Both the position numbers and the translations under genes were made by a program. This document shows positions 47,800-54,812 of a stretch of DNA of 64,000 nucleotides, one piece after another. Origin of the DNA: Dyadobacter chenwenxiniae. Its GTDB lineage: Bacteria; Bacteroidota; Bacteroidia; Cytophagales; Spirosomataceae. Under the pieces are notes generated by a model, which did not search any database, was not told the DNA's origin, and worked only from the letters and a program-made list of their open reading frames with translations. The stretch is from NCBI RefSeq assembly GCF_022869785.1, contig NZ_CP094997.1:2604001-2668000 (forward strand), in the 5' to 3' direction. Every line of letters begins with the position of its first letter. The first letter of the stretch is position 1.

Positions 47800-47823
47800 A
47801 GAGGCTAAATGCCTCTTTTTTTG
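47800..47823 (+). terminator. rho-independent terminator of the response regulator
   Basis: AGAGGC (47800-47805) and GCCTCT (47811-47816) form a stem with loop TAAAT, followed by a run of seven T. Confidence 0.8.
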
Positions 47824-48125
47824 TGAGCAGCATAGAGGTAATTTATACCTCATAGAAATACTTCGTGGAAAACTAAGATATGTGTAGAAATACCCTGTAG
47901 AATACAGCAAATAAGAACTACAACAAACAGAATAAAGAAAATAAAGAGAAAAATATTCTATTTAATTTTGTGTTTTGTCTTTGACGTTAAATCAAAAACT
48001 ATTAATATTGCTACACAATAGAAAAGCTCGCATCCAACCGACCAAAGCTAGAGCGAGCAAATTCTGAAGAAAGAAAAATACTGGGGCCATTTGTGGTACA
48101 AAACGGAGCGACTTGAGACCCTTCC
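47824..48125. other. spacer within the transposon
   Basis: An AT-rich stretch without a gene up to about 48080, followed by a sequence that leads into the partial tRNA 3' end. A minus-strand frame here (47992-48255) is a by-product of the tRNA-like sequence. Confidence 0.4.
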
Positions 48126-48155
48126 GTGTGGGTTCGATTCCCACTGGTTCCACCA
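48126..48155 (+). tRNA. tRNA 3' end (partial, no 5' half found)
   Basis: GTGGG-TTCGATT-CCCAC (48128-48144) is a perfect T arm, followed by TGGTTCC, A and CCA, i.e. the 3' acceptor strand with an encoded CCA. The matching 5' acceptor GGAACCA is absent in the 100 bases upstream and the anticodon arm does not fold convincingly. It is therefore a fragment, of the kind left at attachment sites of integrating elements. The amino-acid identity cannot be given. Confidence 0.45.
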
Positions 48156-48205
48156 TTTTTTCTTGAGTGCAAAGGTATAATGCAATAATCATTATTCCAA
48201 ATGAT

Positions 48206-48919
48206 ATGGACATAAAAACTGCTGTTGACACGATTACGGGCTTACAGGCTGCCAAAGATCAAATAGATGAGGAGATTCAAGATCTGATAGCAAAGCGACA
48301 GGATTTTGATTCAAGTATATCTTGGTTCATGCGATTTATTGAGACGCATAAGAAAAATCAGCTTCACGAATTTGGAGAAGCCGTCAAGAGAGCGAATGGT
48401 GATTTCGGAGTTAAAGTGCCCGCACAGGAGGTTGAAACCGAAGGGTTTCCGATGAAGGCGGACAGGAAAAAGCAGATTATATGGACTTTAAAAGAGATAG
48501 GTCGGTTTGTTAAATTAAAATACCTGGGCGATGAAGTAAAAGACAATCTTAACGCTCATGATCTAAAATCCGAAACTTTTCTTAGAACTCCTGTCAACGC
48601 AATGCTGGAAGAGGGAGGCCTTGTTTCGGTCAGATACAATAAGAGCTGGAAGAAGGTTTTTTACGGATTGCCTGAGTGGCTGGGAACCTTAGATAATGGA
48701 GAAAAATATATTTTAGAAGAATTTGAACCATCTCCTGATGAAACAGGATACGGTTACGATACAATCGAGTTTGAATACGAGCCTAGGAAATTTAACAAAG
48801 AGAAGGAGAAGGAAGAGGCTGCTAGTAATGAGATTGACGAAGATAATGAGGAAGACGATGAAGAAACACCTCCCAGTGCAAATGTCATTAATTGGGACGA
48901 AGACGATCTTCCATTCTAA
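48206..48919 (+). CDS. transposon-borne protein with coiled coil, winged-helix-like core and SSB-like acidic tail
   Basis: This protein has 237 residues from ATG 48206 (a longer frame begins at 48167). Residues 1-60 are a predicted coiled coil (AAKDQIDEEIQDLIAKRQDF). Residues about 85-155 look like a winged helix (KKQIIWTLKEIGRFVKLKYL, then LRTPVNAMLEEGGLVSVRYN). A highly acidic linker of about 60 residues ends WDEDDLPF. This final motif copies the C-terminal tip of single-stranded DNA-binding proteins (DDDIPF type), which docks many repair and replication proteins. The function is unknown; a role in transposition or in recruiting host factors is inferred. Confidence 0.75.
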   Translation: MDIKTAVDTITGLQAAKDQIDEEIQDLIAKRQDFDSSISWFMRFIETHKKNQLHEFGEAVKRANGDFGVKVPAQEVETEGFPMKADRKKQIIWTLKEIGRFVKLKYLGDEVKDNLNAHDLKSETFLRTPVNAMLEEGGLVSVRYNKSWKKVFYGLPEWLGTLDNGEKYILEEFEPSPDETGYGYDTIEFEYEPRKFNKEKEKEEAASNEIDEDNEEDDEETPPSANVINWDEDDLPF

Positions 48920-48925
48920 AAAATA

Positions 48926-48955
48926 AAAAGCACCTGTTGAAGCAGGCGCTTTTAA
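48926..48955 (+). terminator. rho-independent terminator
   Basis: AAAAGC-A-CCTG pairs with CAGG-C-GCTTTT (one mismatch) around loop TTGAAG, directly after the stop of the preceding gene. Confidence 0.65.
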
Positions 48956-49160
48956 GATATTGTTGCTGAGTAATGTTCGAGATTATTCAGCGGTAATCGG
49001 CGATGTTCCCGGCCGATCAACTTGGGTTCGTAACCTTGATGCTCTAAGTCCAATGATTAGAAGAACAAGCACAAGTGTCACTGTTGTAAGACGTATCGTT
49101 CCGGTACGTGTCACAGTTACGCGAAGAATTACTATCCGGATAAAACGGTAGTTGAATCGC
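48956..49160. other. unassigned stretch before the structured region
   Basis: A 63-codon frame at 48960-49151 is rich in Arg, Thr and Val and lacks features of a real protein; I treat it as doubtful. The DNA has imperfect repeats of GTGTCAC/GTCACAG and could be part of the adjacent structured RNA. Confidence 0.3.
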
Positions 49161-49337
49161 CCGGGAGCCGCTGGGAGGGCGGTGACCCGGTTAATTTATT
49201 TCTGATAAAATAGGCCTTAAGCCAAAAGTGGGGTCGCCACCCCGCTTGTTTATCGAAATCCTGCGAGATTCGAAAACATATCCGGTCTCACTTGTATCAA
49301 ACATGGTCGGCTGGTTTCATTTCCGGTCGGCCTATTT
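49161..49337 (+). ncRNA. candidate structured RNA upstream of the transposase
   Basis: Several stems fit one fold. A two-step stem comprises CCGGG/CCCGG (49161-49165 with 49186-49190) and GCCGC/GCGGT inside it. A closing stem AAATAGGCC (49208-49216) pairs perfectly with GGCCTATTT (49329-49337). Within it are AAGTGGGG/CCCCGCTT (49226-49233 with 49240-49247) and TCGAA/TTCGA (49253-49257 with 49269-49273). No coding frame explains the region. It may be a non-coding RNA or a regulatory leader of the transposase. I do not recognise a known RNA family. Confidence 0.4.
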
Positions 49338-49453
49338 GCATTGTTACACAAATCTAAACTATAAAGCTGTGGGTACCAAATTTATATAAATAAACGTGTA
49401 AAAATTTTTGTAAATAAATCAGTAATTTCTTGTCCCATTAAGTTATTAATTTG

Positions 49454-49461
49454 TATATTTG
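49454..49461 (+). promoter_or_regulatory. transposase promoter -7-like box
   Basis: TATATTTG fits TAnnTTTG and lies 25 bp before the ATG at 49486. It argues against the upstream TTG at 49459 as the translation start. Confidence 0.5.
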
Positions 49462-49485
49462 TACAGGTTTAACGGACAAGCAAAA

Positions 49486-50400
49486 ATGACTTCTCAATTC
49501 AACAGTTTACTACAAGTTCTGGACTTCTTCAAGGATGAAGAAACCTGCAAAAACTACTTAGCTGATAAGCGTTGGAATGGTGGTGCTCCCGTTTGCCCAC
49601 ATTGTGGACACACTCACGTGTACACTACAACACGCGGCTACAAATGCGCTAATAAAGAGTGCTACAAAAAGTTCACTGTTATCAGCGGCACAATCTTCGA
49701 AAACACTAAGATCGGTCTTCGTACTTGGTTCGCTGCAATGTACCTATGTACTGCGCACAAAAAAGGAATTTCATCATTACAATTAAGCCGTGACCTTAAC
49801 ATCACACAAAAAACTGCTTGGTTTGTATTACACCGTATCCGTGAAATGCTGACTGAAAATGCACCTGAATTGTTAGAAGGAACTGTTGAGGTTGACGAAA
49901 CTTATGTTGGTGGCAAAAACAAAAACCGTCACGCTAACAAGAAAACCAAAGAAGGAGAAAGAGACAAAACGCCGGTTGTAGGTGTTTTAGAAAGAGACGG
50001 CAACGTTAGCACTTACGTCGTTGACGAAACGACTGGTGAAGTTCTTCAAGGCATTATGCGGGCAAAAGTAAGCACGTCAGCTACTTTGATCACTGACGCT
50101 TATAAATCATACGCTGGATTGGCAAGGGATTACAAACACGTTACAGTGAAGCACTCAGAGGGTAATTATGTTACTGATAAGGTTTTCCATACCAATAACA
50201 TTGAAAACTTTTGGAGCATCCTTAAAAGAGGTATTATCGGTATCTATCACAACGTTAGTCCAAAACACTTACATAGATATTGTAATGAGTTCGGTTTCCG
50301 TTATAATAGCAGAAAAATCAAAGACACTACGCGCTTTGAACTGTCGGTAGGACGCGCAGACGGTAAGAGACTTAGATATACAGACCTTATAAAGAAATAA
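49486..50400 (+). CDS. IS1595 family transposase
   Basis: This 304-residue protein has an N-terminal zinc ribbon (Cys37, Cys40, Cys54, Cys59). A helix-turn-helix-like segment (ISSLQLSRDLNITQKTAWFV) precedes the DDE core with Asp137 (VEVDETYVGGK), Asp204 (LITDAYKSY) and Glu240 (TNNIENFWSILKRG). This is the layout of the IS1595 family (DDE_Tnp_IS1595). The gene is intact, and the fitting 8-bp duplications suggest that the element moved recently enough to leave readable ends. It is followed within three bases by small frames that may be translationally coupled. Confidence 0.95.
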   Translation: MTSQFNSLLQVLDFFKDEETCKNYLADKRWNGGAPVCPHCGHTHVYTTTRGYKCANKECYKKFTVISGTIFENTKIGLRTWFAAMYLCTAHKKGISSLQLSRDLNITQKTAWFVLHRIREMLTENAPELLEGTVEVDETYVGGKNKNRHANKKTKEGERDKTPVVGVLERDGNVSTYVVDETTGEVLQGIMRAKVSTSATLITDAYKSYAGLARDYKHVTVKHSEGNYVTDKVFHTNNIENFWSILKRGIIGIYHNVSPKHLHRYCNEFGFRYNSRKIKDTTRFELSVGRADGKRLRYTDLIKK

Positions 50401-50403
50401 GCT

Positions 50404-50544
50404 ATGGCAAAAGAAAAGGAGCCGAAGAAACGAGCGGACAAGTACGAAACGAAGGTTGCCGTAAAGGGAACCTTTGAAGATATGATTGCCGCTGCGATAA
50501 AGCCGAAAAAGAAAGACTATCCTAAGAAAGACGCGCTGCCGTGA
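50404..50544 (+). CDS. small basic protein downstream of the transposase
   Basis: ATG three bases after the transposase stop opens a 46-residue frame (MAKEKEPKKRADKYETKVAV, then KGTFEDMIAAAIKPKKK). I recall similar small Lys-rich proteins with an F-E-D-(M/V)-I motif following IS1595 transposases in Bacteroidota. The function is unknown; coupling suggests an accessory role in transposition. Confidence 0.6.
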   Translation: MAKEKEPKKRADKYETKVAVKGTFEDMIAAAIKPKKKDYPKKDALP

Positions 50545-50747
50545 AGCATTCTCGAATTGGAGATTTTCGATACATATCCAAAATATTCCCTTACTTCTTA
50601 GGGCTGATCGCTGTCATACTGATAACCAGTGTCTTGCTCGAAAACCTTCCAATTGATCAAAAATTAAGACTTTCGGGGTCTTACATTTTGGGAATGTCCG
50701 GCATTTATGTAGTATACCGCTTGATTAAGTATGCCTTTGATGAATAG
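50541..50747 (+). CDS. small membrane protein
   Basis: This 68-residue frame starts with a GTG that overlaps the previous stop codon by four bases, a sign of translational coupling. It has two predicted membrane helices (residues about 16-34 and 45-62). The family is unknown. Confidence 0.5.
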   Translation: MKHSRIGDFRYISKIFPYFLGLIAVILITSVLLENLPIDQKLRLSGSYILGMSGIYVVYRLIKYAFDE

Positions 50748-50749
50748 AT

Positions 50750-50896
50750 ATGACTGACGCGATATTGAAGTTACTCAGGCTGTACATCGACCTCCCGGAA
50801 GATGAAAAGCTAGGATTCCTTAAAGAACTGCGAAAGCTTGAAGCAATGGATATTGAGGTGAAGAAGGACTATGAAAGAATACTGAAATCCCTTTAA
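50750..50896 (+). CDS. small protein, unknown
   Basis: ATG two bases after the preceding stop opens 48 codons (MTDAILKLLRLYIDLPEDEK, ending YERILKSL), a likely helical peptide. Tight spacing supports translation. I do not know the family. Confidence 0.45.
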   Translation: MTDAILKLLRLYIDLPEDEKLGFLKELRKLEAMDIEVKKDYERILKSL

Positions 50897-50971
50897 ATAA
50901 TTCATATCTACCGACTACCCATCGCTTTTGCATCCAATTGGCTTATGACGTAGTTACGCCGGAAAAAGGCT

Positions 50972-51229
50972 ATGGCACTACATGGGTATCAATTCATCAG
51001 GGAGATCGATAAGTTCAAACTCGACTCATACAATGCTCACCTTGGGTGGATCTCACCATATATAACAACCATTAAAATCTATTCATGCCCAAAATCAACG
51101 CTCTTCTATCTGTATGATGAAGTTCAGGACAGATTGTTTGAATTTTCAGCAGACGACCCTAAAATATTGAAATCGGCGGAAGAATACAATAAGGTTCTGC
51201 ATGCTTACCGTATGACTTATAGCCCTTAA
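50972..51229 (+). CDS. hypothetical protein
   Basis: This 85-residue frame starts with MALHGYQFIREIDKFKLDSY and ends YNKVLHAYRMTYSP; alpha/beta in appearance, no signal or membrane segment. I do not recognise it. It lies between the transposase group and the overlapping cassette, same strand. Confidence 0.5.
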   Translation: MALHGYQFIREIDKFKLDSYNAHLGWISPYITTIKIYSCPKSTLFYLYDEVQDRLFEFSADDPKILKSAEEYNKVLHAYRMTYSP

Positions 51230-51293
51230 AAATTTTCTAGCAAAGAGTACATTTTACTAATTATTATCTAATTTCACACGAAACGATACTACA

Positions 51294-51647
51294 ATGCCAG
51301 AAGCAACGATAATCTACAAATATAAATTTAGCGAAAATTACAACCCCGTATACGCTAATGGTGCTCACGGGGGGGTTGCTCCTCAAGGAGAGATAATGCT
51401 AAACTTTTTTTTAGAAAGGCAATCCATTCCTAAAAAGCAAACATTTGAAATTAAAGACAATCAGCTAGGAAACGAAATCGCGGAGAAAGCAGAGCCTCAT
51501 GATTTTAGGAATAGTTTTATTAGGTATATTGAAACAGGAGTTGTTTTAAACCTAAAAACTGCCCGCGATGTTAAAGACTTTTTAGAGCAACAAATTAATC
51601 TTTTAGAGGGGCTAAGCAAAAATGAGCAATCCAATAATCCTTCTTGA
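51294..51647 (+). CDS. cassette gene 1: DUF3467-like small protein
   Basis: This is a 117-residue protein. Its pattern of YANGAHGGVAPQGEIMLNFF, then an internal variable part, then TGVVLNLKTARDVKDFLEQQ resembles DUF3467 proteins, which are about 100 residues, start from a YANG-like motif and end with a helix. The resemblance is by pattern and is not certain. Its last 26 bases overlap the next gene, so the two are coupled. Confidence 0.6.
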   Translation: MPEATIIYKYKFSENYNPVYANGAHGGVAPQGEIMLNFFLERQSIPKKQTFEIKDNQLGNEIAEKAEPHDFRNSFIRYIETGVVLNLKTARDVKDFLEQQINLLEGLSKNEQSNNPS

Positions 51648-52167
51648 ACAGAGAGATAGCCAGACCTCAAAAAATGTAAAATTTGGGTCTAAAAGCCTTC
51701 CGTACGTTAATACGCGCCCTACAATTATATTTTTTACTGGGGATTCAATAAGACAACAAACGCAAAGAGCTTCAAAATATGTAGGCGAAGCTTTGCAAAA
51801 TCAAGGAACCACCAGTAAGTACAACTACACAATACCTACCAGAAAAACCGGAATGAACCTTTTGAAACTTAATGAGTATAAAGGATACCAACGTGGATGG
51901 AATGGCTATGACGGACTTCCTTTTTCGGGAAAACTAATTGATGCTGCTAAGAATATTCTTTTTAAAGTTTCCTACTCTCCTCATATCTCTCCAACTGGAA
52001 GAGGATCTATCCAATTTGACTATTCTAGCGGCGAAAATTTGATGGAGGTAGAAATATTTGAAGATCGAATTGAGGTGCTGGAAGTAATAGGAGACAATGA
52101 AAGAGAGTATATAACCCAACCTGATCAGTTAAGTAATCATATAGACCAATTCTATGCCGCCCAATGA
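51622..52167 (+). CDS. cassette gene 2: hypothetical protein
   Basis: This is a 181-residue protein. The middle part (RGWNGYDGLPFSGKLIDAAK) and the following ISPTGRGSIQFDYSSGENLM and VEIFEDRIEVLEV form a recognisable but, to me, unnamed domain in which a W-N-G-Y-D motif precedes a beta-rich segment. It overlaps its neighbours on both sides by 26 and 14 bases. No signal or membrane segment. The function is unknown. Confidence 0.65.
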   Translation: MSNPIILLEQRDSQTSKNVKFGSKSLPYVNTRPTIIFFTGDSIRQQTQRASKYVGEALQNQGTTSKYNYTIPTRKTGMNLLKLNEYKGYQRGWNGYDGLPFSGKLIDAAKNILFKVSYSPHISPTGRGSIQFDYSSGENLMEVEIFEDRIEVLEVIGDNEREYITQPDQLSNHIDQFYAAQ

Positions 52168-52525
52168 GTTCTTAGAGGAAGAATCTTTTTTTAGAGGTGT
52201 TCACAGCCATCAATTTGATCATGAAGCAGGAAGGTTAACATCGGCAGCATTTAAAGACTCGCAAGGGGCTTCTGTTGATAGGAACTGGACACGGACTGAT
52301 AAGGAATGTGTAGATAAATTACTGGAGAAAAAAGACTTTCCTATAATTGTTAAAGTTTCCTATACATCAATAACGGATTGCAACTGTTTACCCGTTTATT
52401 GCCCTATCGAAGAAAATGAGTTTCACAGCGAAATTCACAGCGAAGAGGGCGTTCCAACTTTAACAAAAAGCAAAGCAAGGTGCCTTAGTACAAGTGCAGA
52501 AATAGTTTACAATAAAGTAGTATAA
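52154..52525 (+). CDS. cassette gene 3: hypothetical protein
   Basis: This is a 123-residue protein with scattered histidines and cysteines. VHSHQFDHEAGRLTSAAFKD, GASVDRNW and FHSEIHSEEG are the most conserved-looking parts, and a Cys pair (CNCLPVYC) may bind metal. It overlaps gene 2 by 14 bases. The set of three overlapping genes is a compact unit; I cannot name the system. Confidence 0.65.
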   Translation: MPPNEFLEEESFFRGVHSHQFDHEAGRLTSAAFKDSQGASVDRNWTRTDKECVDKLLEKKDFPIIVKVSYTSITDCNCLPVYCPIEENEFHSEIHSEEGVPTLTKSKARCLSTSAEIVYNKVV

Positions 52526-52712
52526 CCCCCAACCCGGTACTGACCGTGCCCTAGGAGTCCTGAACTAGATGAAGGAACTATTAGGAGGTTGACCCGCTCT
52601 TTGATTTAAAGGTGCCTGTCCCGACCATGAGAAGGTCTAAGCGTATTGACGCTAAGGGATTTTTACCTTCTTCCAAAAGCTCACTTTTAGGGCATTCGCC
52701 CGTTGTTGCCTT
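52526..52712 (+). ncRNA. hairpin-rich right-end region of the transposon
   Basis: Stems in a row are GGTAC/GTGCC near 52536, GACC/GGTC (52623-52626 with 52634-52637), AGCG/CGCT (52640-52643 with 52650-52653) and AAGG/CCTT (52654-52657 with 52666-52669). They could form a small RNA or act in end recognition. Stems are short, so this is tentative. Confidence 0.25.
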
Positions 52713-52738
52713 CTTGTCCCAAGTAGTATATAGTTGCC
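52713..52738 (-). repeat. right terminal inverted repeat
   Basis: Read on the minus strand it is GGCAACTATATA-CTAC-TTGGGACAAG, the partner of 47271-47296 with three mismatches. Confidence 0.85.
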
Positions 52739-52746
52739 AAATAAAA
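52739..52746. repeat. target site duplication, right
   Basis: AAATAAAA, identical to the left copy at 47263. Confidence 0.85.
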
Positions 52747-53549
52747 GGATCTGGCGTTTAACAGCTCTTTTTGAAGTTCTGCGGACCGCCAGCCCATCCC
52801 AAAAAACTGTTCCGAGATTATTTTTGTATGTTGCTGCTGATTACGAAAATCATAGGTTATTTCCTTCTCGGGCCGGAATGTAAAAACGATGTCGGTTTTG
52901 TTATTATAGGCATTAAGCATAATGCCCTTATTTGGCTCGGCATATAGTTGCAGGGTAGAATCTGGTATCAGGTATTTGTCTATGATGGCAATAGAAAAGC
53001 ACTGTCCCAAAAAATGACGCTGAGAGAACCTCATCCCCAAAGTGTATTTCTCGGACAACAGAATGGATCCCGTCACAACCCAGTACCAGTCCATATTTGT
53101 TTTTAGTACCCGCTTTGAATGGAACTTCTACATGGTCCCTTTCTTCTTATAAAGCTGTAATGCTGGTATTAAAAATAAAGCTCACCTTATTTTTAGGACT
53201 TCAAACAACATGTTAAGCAGAACATCCCTTTCTATTTCAAACTCGTTGTCCGGTAATTCTTCACCTGGTTTTTTTATTAGAACGGTAGGCTCGGTAAAGT
53301 CTTCTGCATTTTAAATTCCCACCTCTCCAAACTTATTCTATTGGCTTTTATCTGCTGGAAGAGCCCCATCCGTTTAACGATATCAACGGTTTGGTCCTTA
53401 ATGTCAGCAGGTGTACCACCCATTTTAAGCCCACTGCCTATTTCCACCACAGTTACCTTATAGCCCATTTCTACCATCCAAAAGGCAGAAGTGAGCCCTG
53501 CAAAACTTGCACCTGATATCAATACATTTTTATTCTTTACCGGTTCCAT
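52747..53549 (-). pseudogene. 5' and middle part of the transposon-split FAD monooxygenase gene, also frameshifted
   Basis: It starts MEPVKNKNVLISGASFAGLT with the GxGxxG-like FAD motif and continues RMGLFQQIKANRISLERWEF. There a run of A is one base short near 53305, and the frame shifts; the next frame gives IKKPGEELPDNEFEIERDVL and, after a further stop, GLVLGCDGIHSVVREIHFGD. A third frame gives FLGQCFSIAIIDKYLIPDST up to NARSFY at the transposon edge. Thus the gene was disrupted by insertion and has decayed in several places. Confidence 0.85.
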
Positions 53550-53561
53550 GATTGACTATTA

Positions 53562-54734
53562 CTATTGTTGAATTAGTGTTTGCCCAAGAGACAGGTTTTC
53601 ATCGTCGATCACATTTCGTTTCAACCATTCGGCATAAGAAACACCATCGGCAGTACATTTGTGATAAAATTCATTAGTTGTGATGGTGTGCTGCGTGGCG
53701 TGTTTTTTAGGATCATAGCCCCAGTTGGTTATGAAAAAGTTATAGTCAATATCTGAATTGCTAAGTCGGGTCATGGACGCCTTGGTGTTGGCCGTCCACT
53801 GATCTATGAAATCATTGGAACCTGTTGACTGGTGGTTAAGAACTGCACCAAACTTTGTAAAAACATCATCGTAAAGAGTATTGCTATGCAAATATTTGAT
53901 CTGCCTTTTTACCGAATCTACCCGATGAATGAGCGCATCTTCAAAAATATCCTTCCCAATCTTAAAGCCCAGATTTTTCTGGCTTTGACTGTTCCAGACA
54001 GTATCCAAAATGTCTTTCCATCTGCCAGAAGTAAGCATAGCTGCATCACATAATGAATAAATCTTTTTATCCGCATAATGGTCTGCAACCAATGGCGTAT
54101 AAAAAGCAGAAGCAAAGGCGCCTGTACTTTCACCCAACACCAATATTTTGTCTGTATCCCTAAAATTGCCAAATACCCAATCTAATGCCGCTAAACTGTT
54201 TTTCCGTCCATTGTGATGAATCTCTATCTTTTTGCCATTGTAAGTGTAGGTATTTTTAATGTCCCCAATGTGCATGTCGCCTGTACAATAGGGAACAAAA
54301 ACAATGTTCCAGTCACGAAAAGCATTTTTAGGGTCTTTATCATCTCCAATTCCACCCATTGCCTTAGGGTAGAACCATTGCAGCTTTGGAAAATAGAACG
54401 ATTTCAGGCTCCTTGAATTTCCGCCCAAAGCGCTCATCAAGGTAATCGGTCTGCTGGCGCTGTAACCATCCCAACAGGCACCACCTCCTGCAAAGTAAAT
54501 CATCAGATTTTTTGATGAGCCCTTTCTTATGTAGATTTCATAGGCCGAACCATCACTGCACATCGTGCCGCCTTTCATTGGCACAGAATGCCAATTACCA
54601 TCTTTAATGTCTTCGATCCTTACAACTTCGCCAGGGTGTGCAAACTTTATGAAGTAAAAATAAAGAAACCCAAGAACCGCAGCAGCCACAACCACCAACG
54701 CTGCCCATTCAACTATCAGCCAAAACAATTCCAT
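53562..54734 (-). CDS. pectinacetylesterase-family hydrolase, membrane-anchored
   Basis: This 390-residue protein has an N-terminal transmembrane helix (residues about 7-30). It has IYFAGGGACWDGYSASRP, the GGG(A/W)CW block of pectinacetylesterase/Notum proteins, and the nucleophile motif VLGESTGAFAS near residue 180. Family members remove acetyl or acyl groups from polysaccharides or proteins. The gene sits 12 bp before the split monooxygenase on the same strand, and both probably formed one operon under the AraC gene upstream. Confidence 0.82.
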   Translation of the reverse strand: MELFWLIVEWAALVVVAAAVLGFLYFYFIKFAHPGEVVRIEDIKDGNWHSVPMKGGTMCSDGSAYEIYIRKGSSKNLMIYFAGGGACWDGYSASRPITLMSALGGNSRSLKSFYFPKLQWFYPKAMGGIGDDKDPKNAFRDWNIVFVPYCTGDMHIGDIKNTYTYNGKKIEIHHNGRKNSLAALDWVFGNFRDTDKILVLGESTGAFASAFYTPLVADHYADKKIYSLCDAAMLTSGRWKDILDTVWNSQSQKNLGFKIGKDIFEDALIHRVDSVKRQIKYLHSNTLYDDVFTKFGAVLNHQSTGSNDFIDQWTANTKASMTRLSNSDIDYNFFITNWGYDPKKHATQHTITTNEFYHKCTADGVSYAEWLKRNVIDDENLSLGQTLIQQ

Positions 54735-54812
54735 ATCCTTTATATTTTATCCAGCAACAAAACTACAGGGATAAATGGGGATCAGGAATGCCTATCAGTT
54801 GTAGCTATTGTA

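Larger units (their letters stand above)
47271..52738 (+). mobile_element. IS1595-type transposon with passenger genes (5.47 kb)
   Basis: The boundaries are set by 26-bp terminal inverted repeats (23 of 26 identical) and 8-bp direct repeats AAATAAAA on both flanks. Removing the element and one duplication restores the monooxygenase reading at SFYFDK. The element carries a response regulator, a coiled-coil/winged-helix protein with an SSB-like tail, a hairpin-rich region, the transposase (49486-50400), four small frames (50404-51229) and a three-gene overlapping cassette (51294-52525). All genes point the same way. Known IS1595 relatives can carry passenger genes; this cargo set is not one I recognise. 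Confidence 0.88.

Noticed and set aside
47992..48255. Minus-strand frame beginning MVEPVGIEPTRKGLK
   Set aside because: The VEPVGIEPT type of peptide is the known false product of the reverse strand of tRNA 3' ends; here it covers the T arm and CCA.
48960..49151. 63-codon Arg/Thr/Val-rich frame
   Set aside because: It has no ribosome site, biased repetitive composition and lies between a terminator and the structured region; there is too little evidence for a gene.
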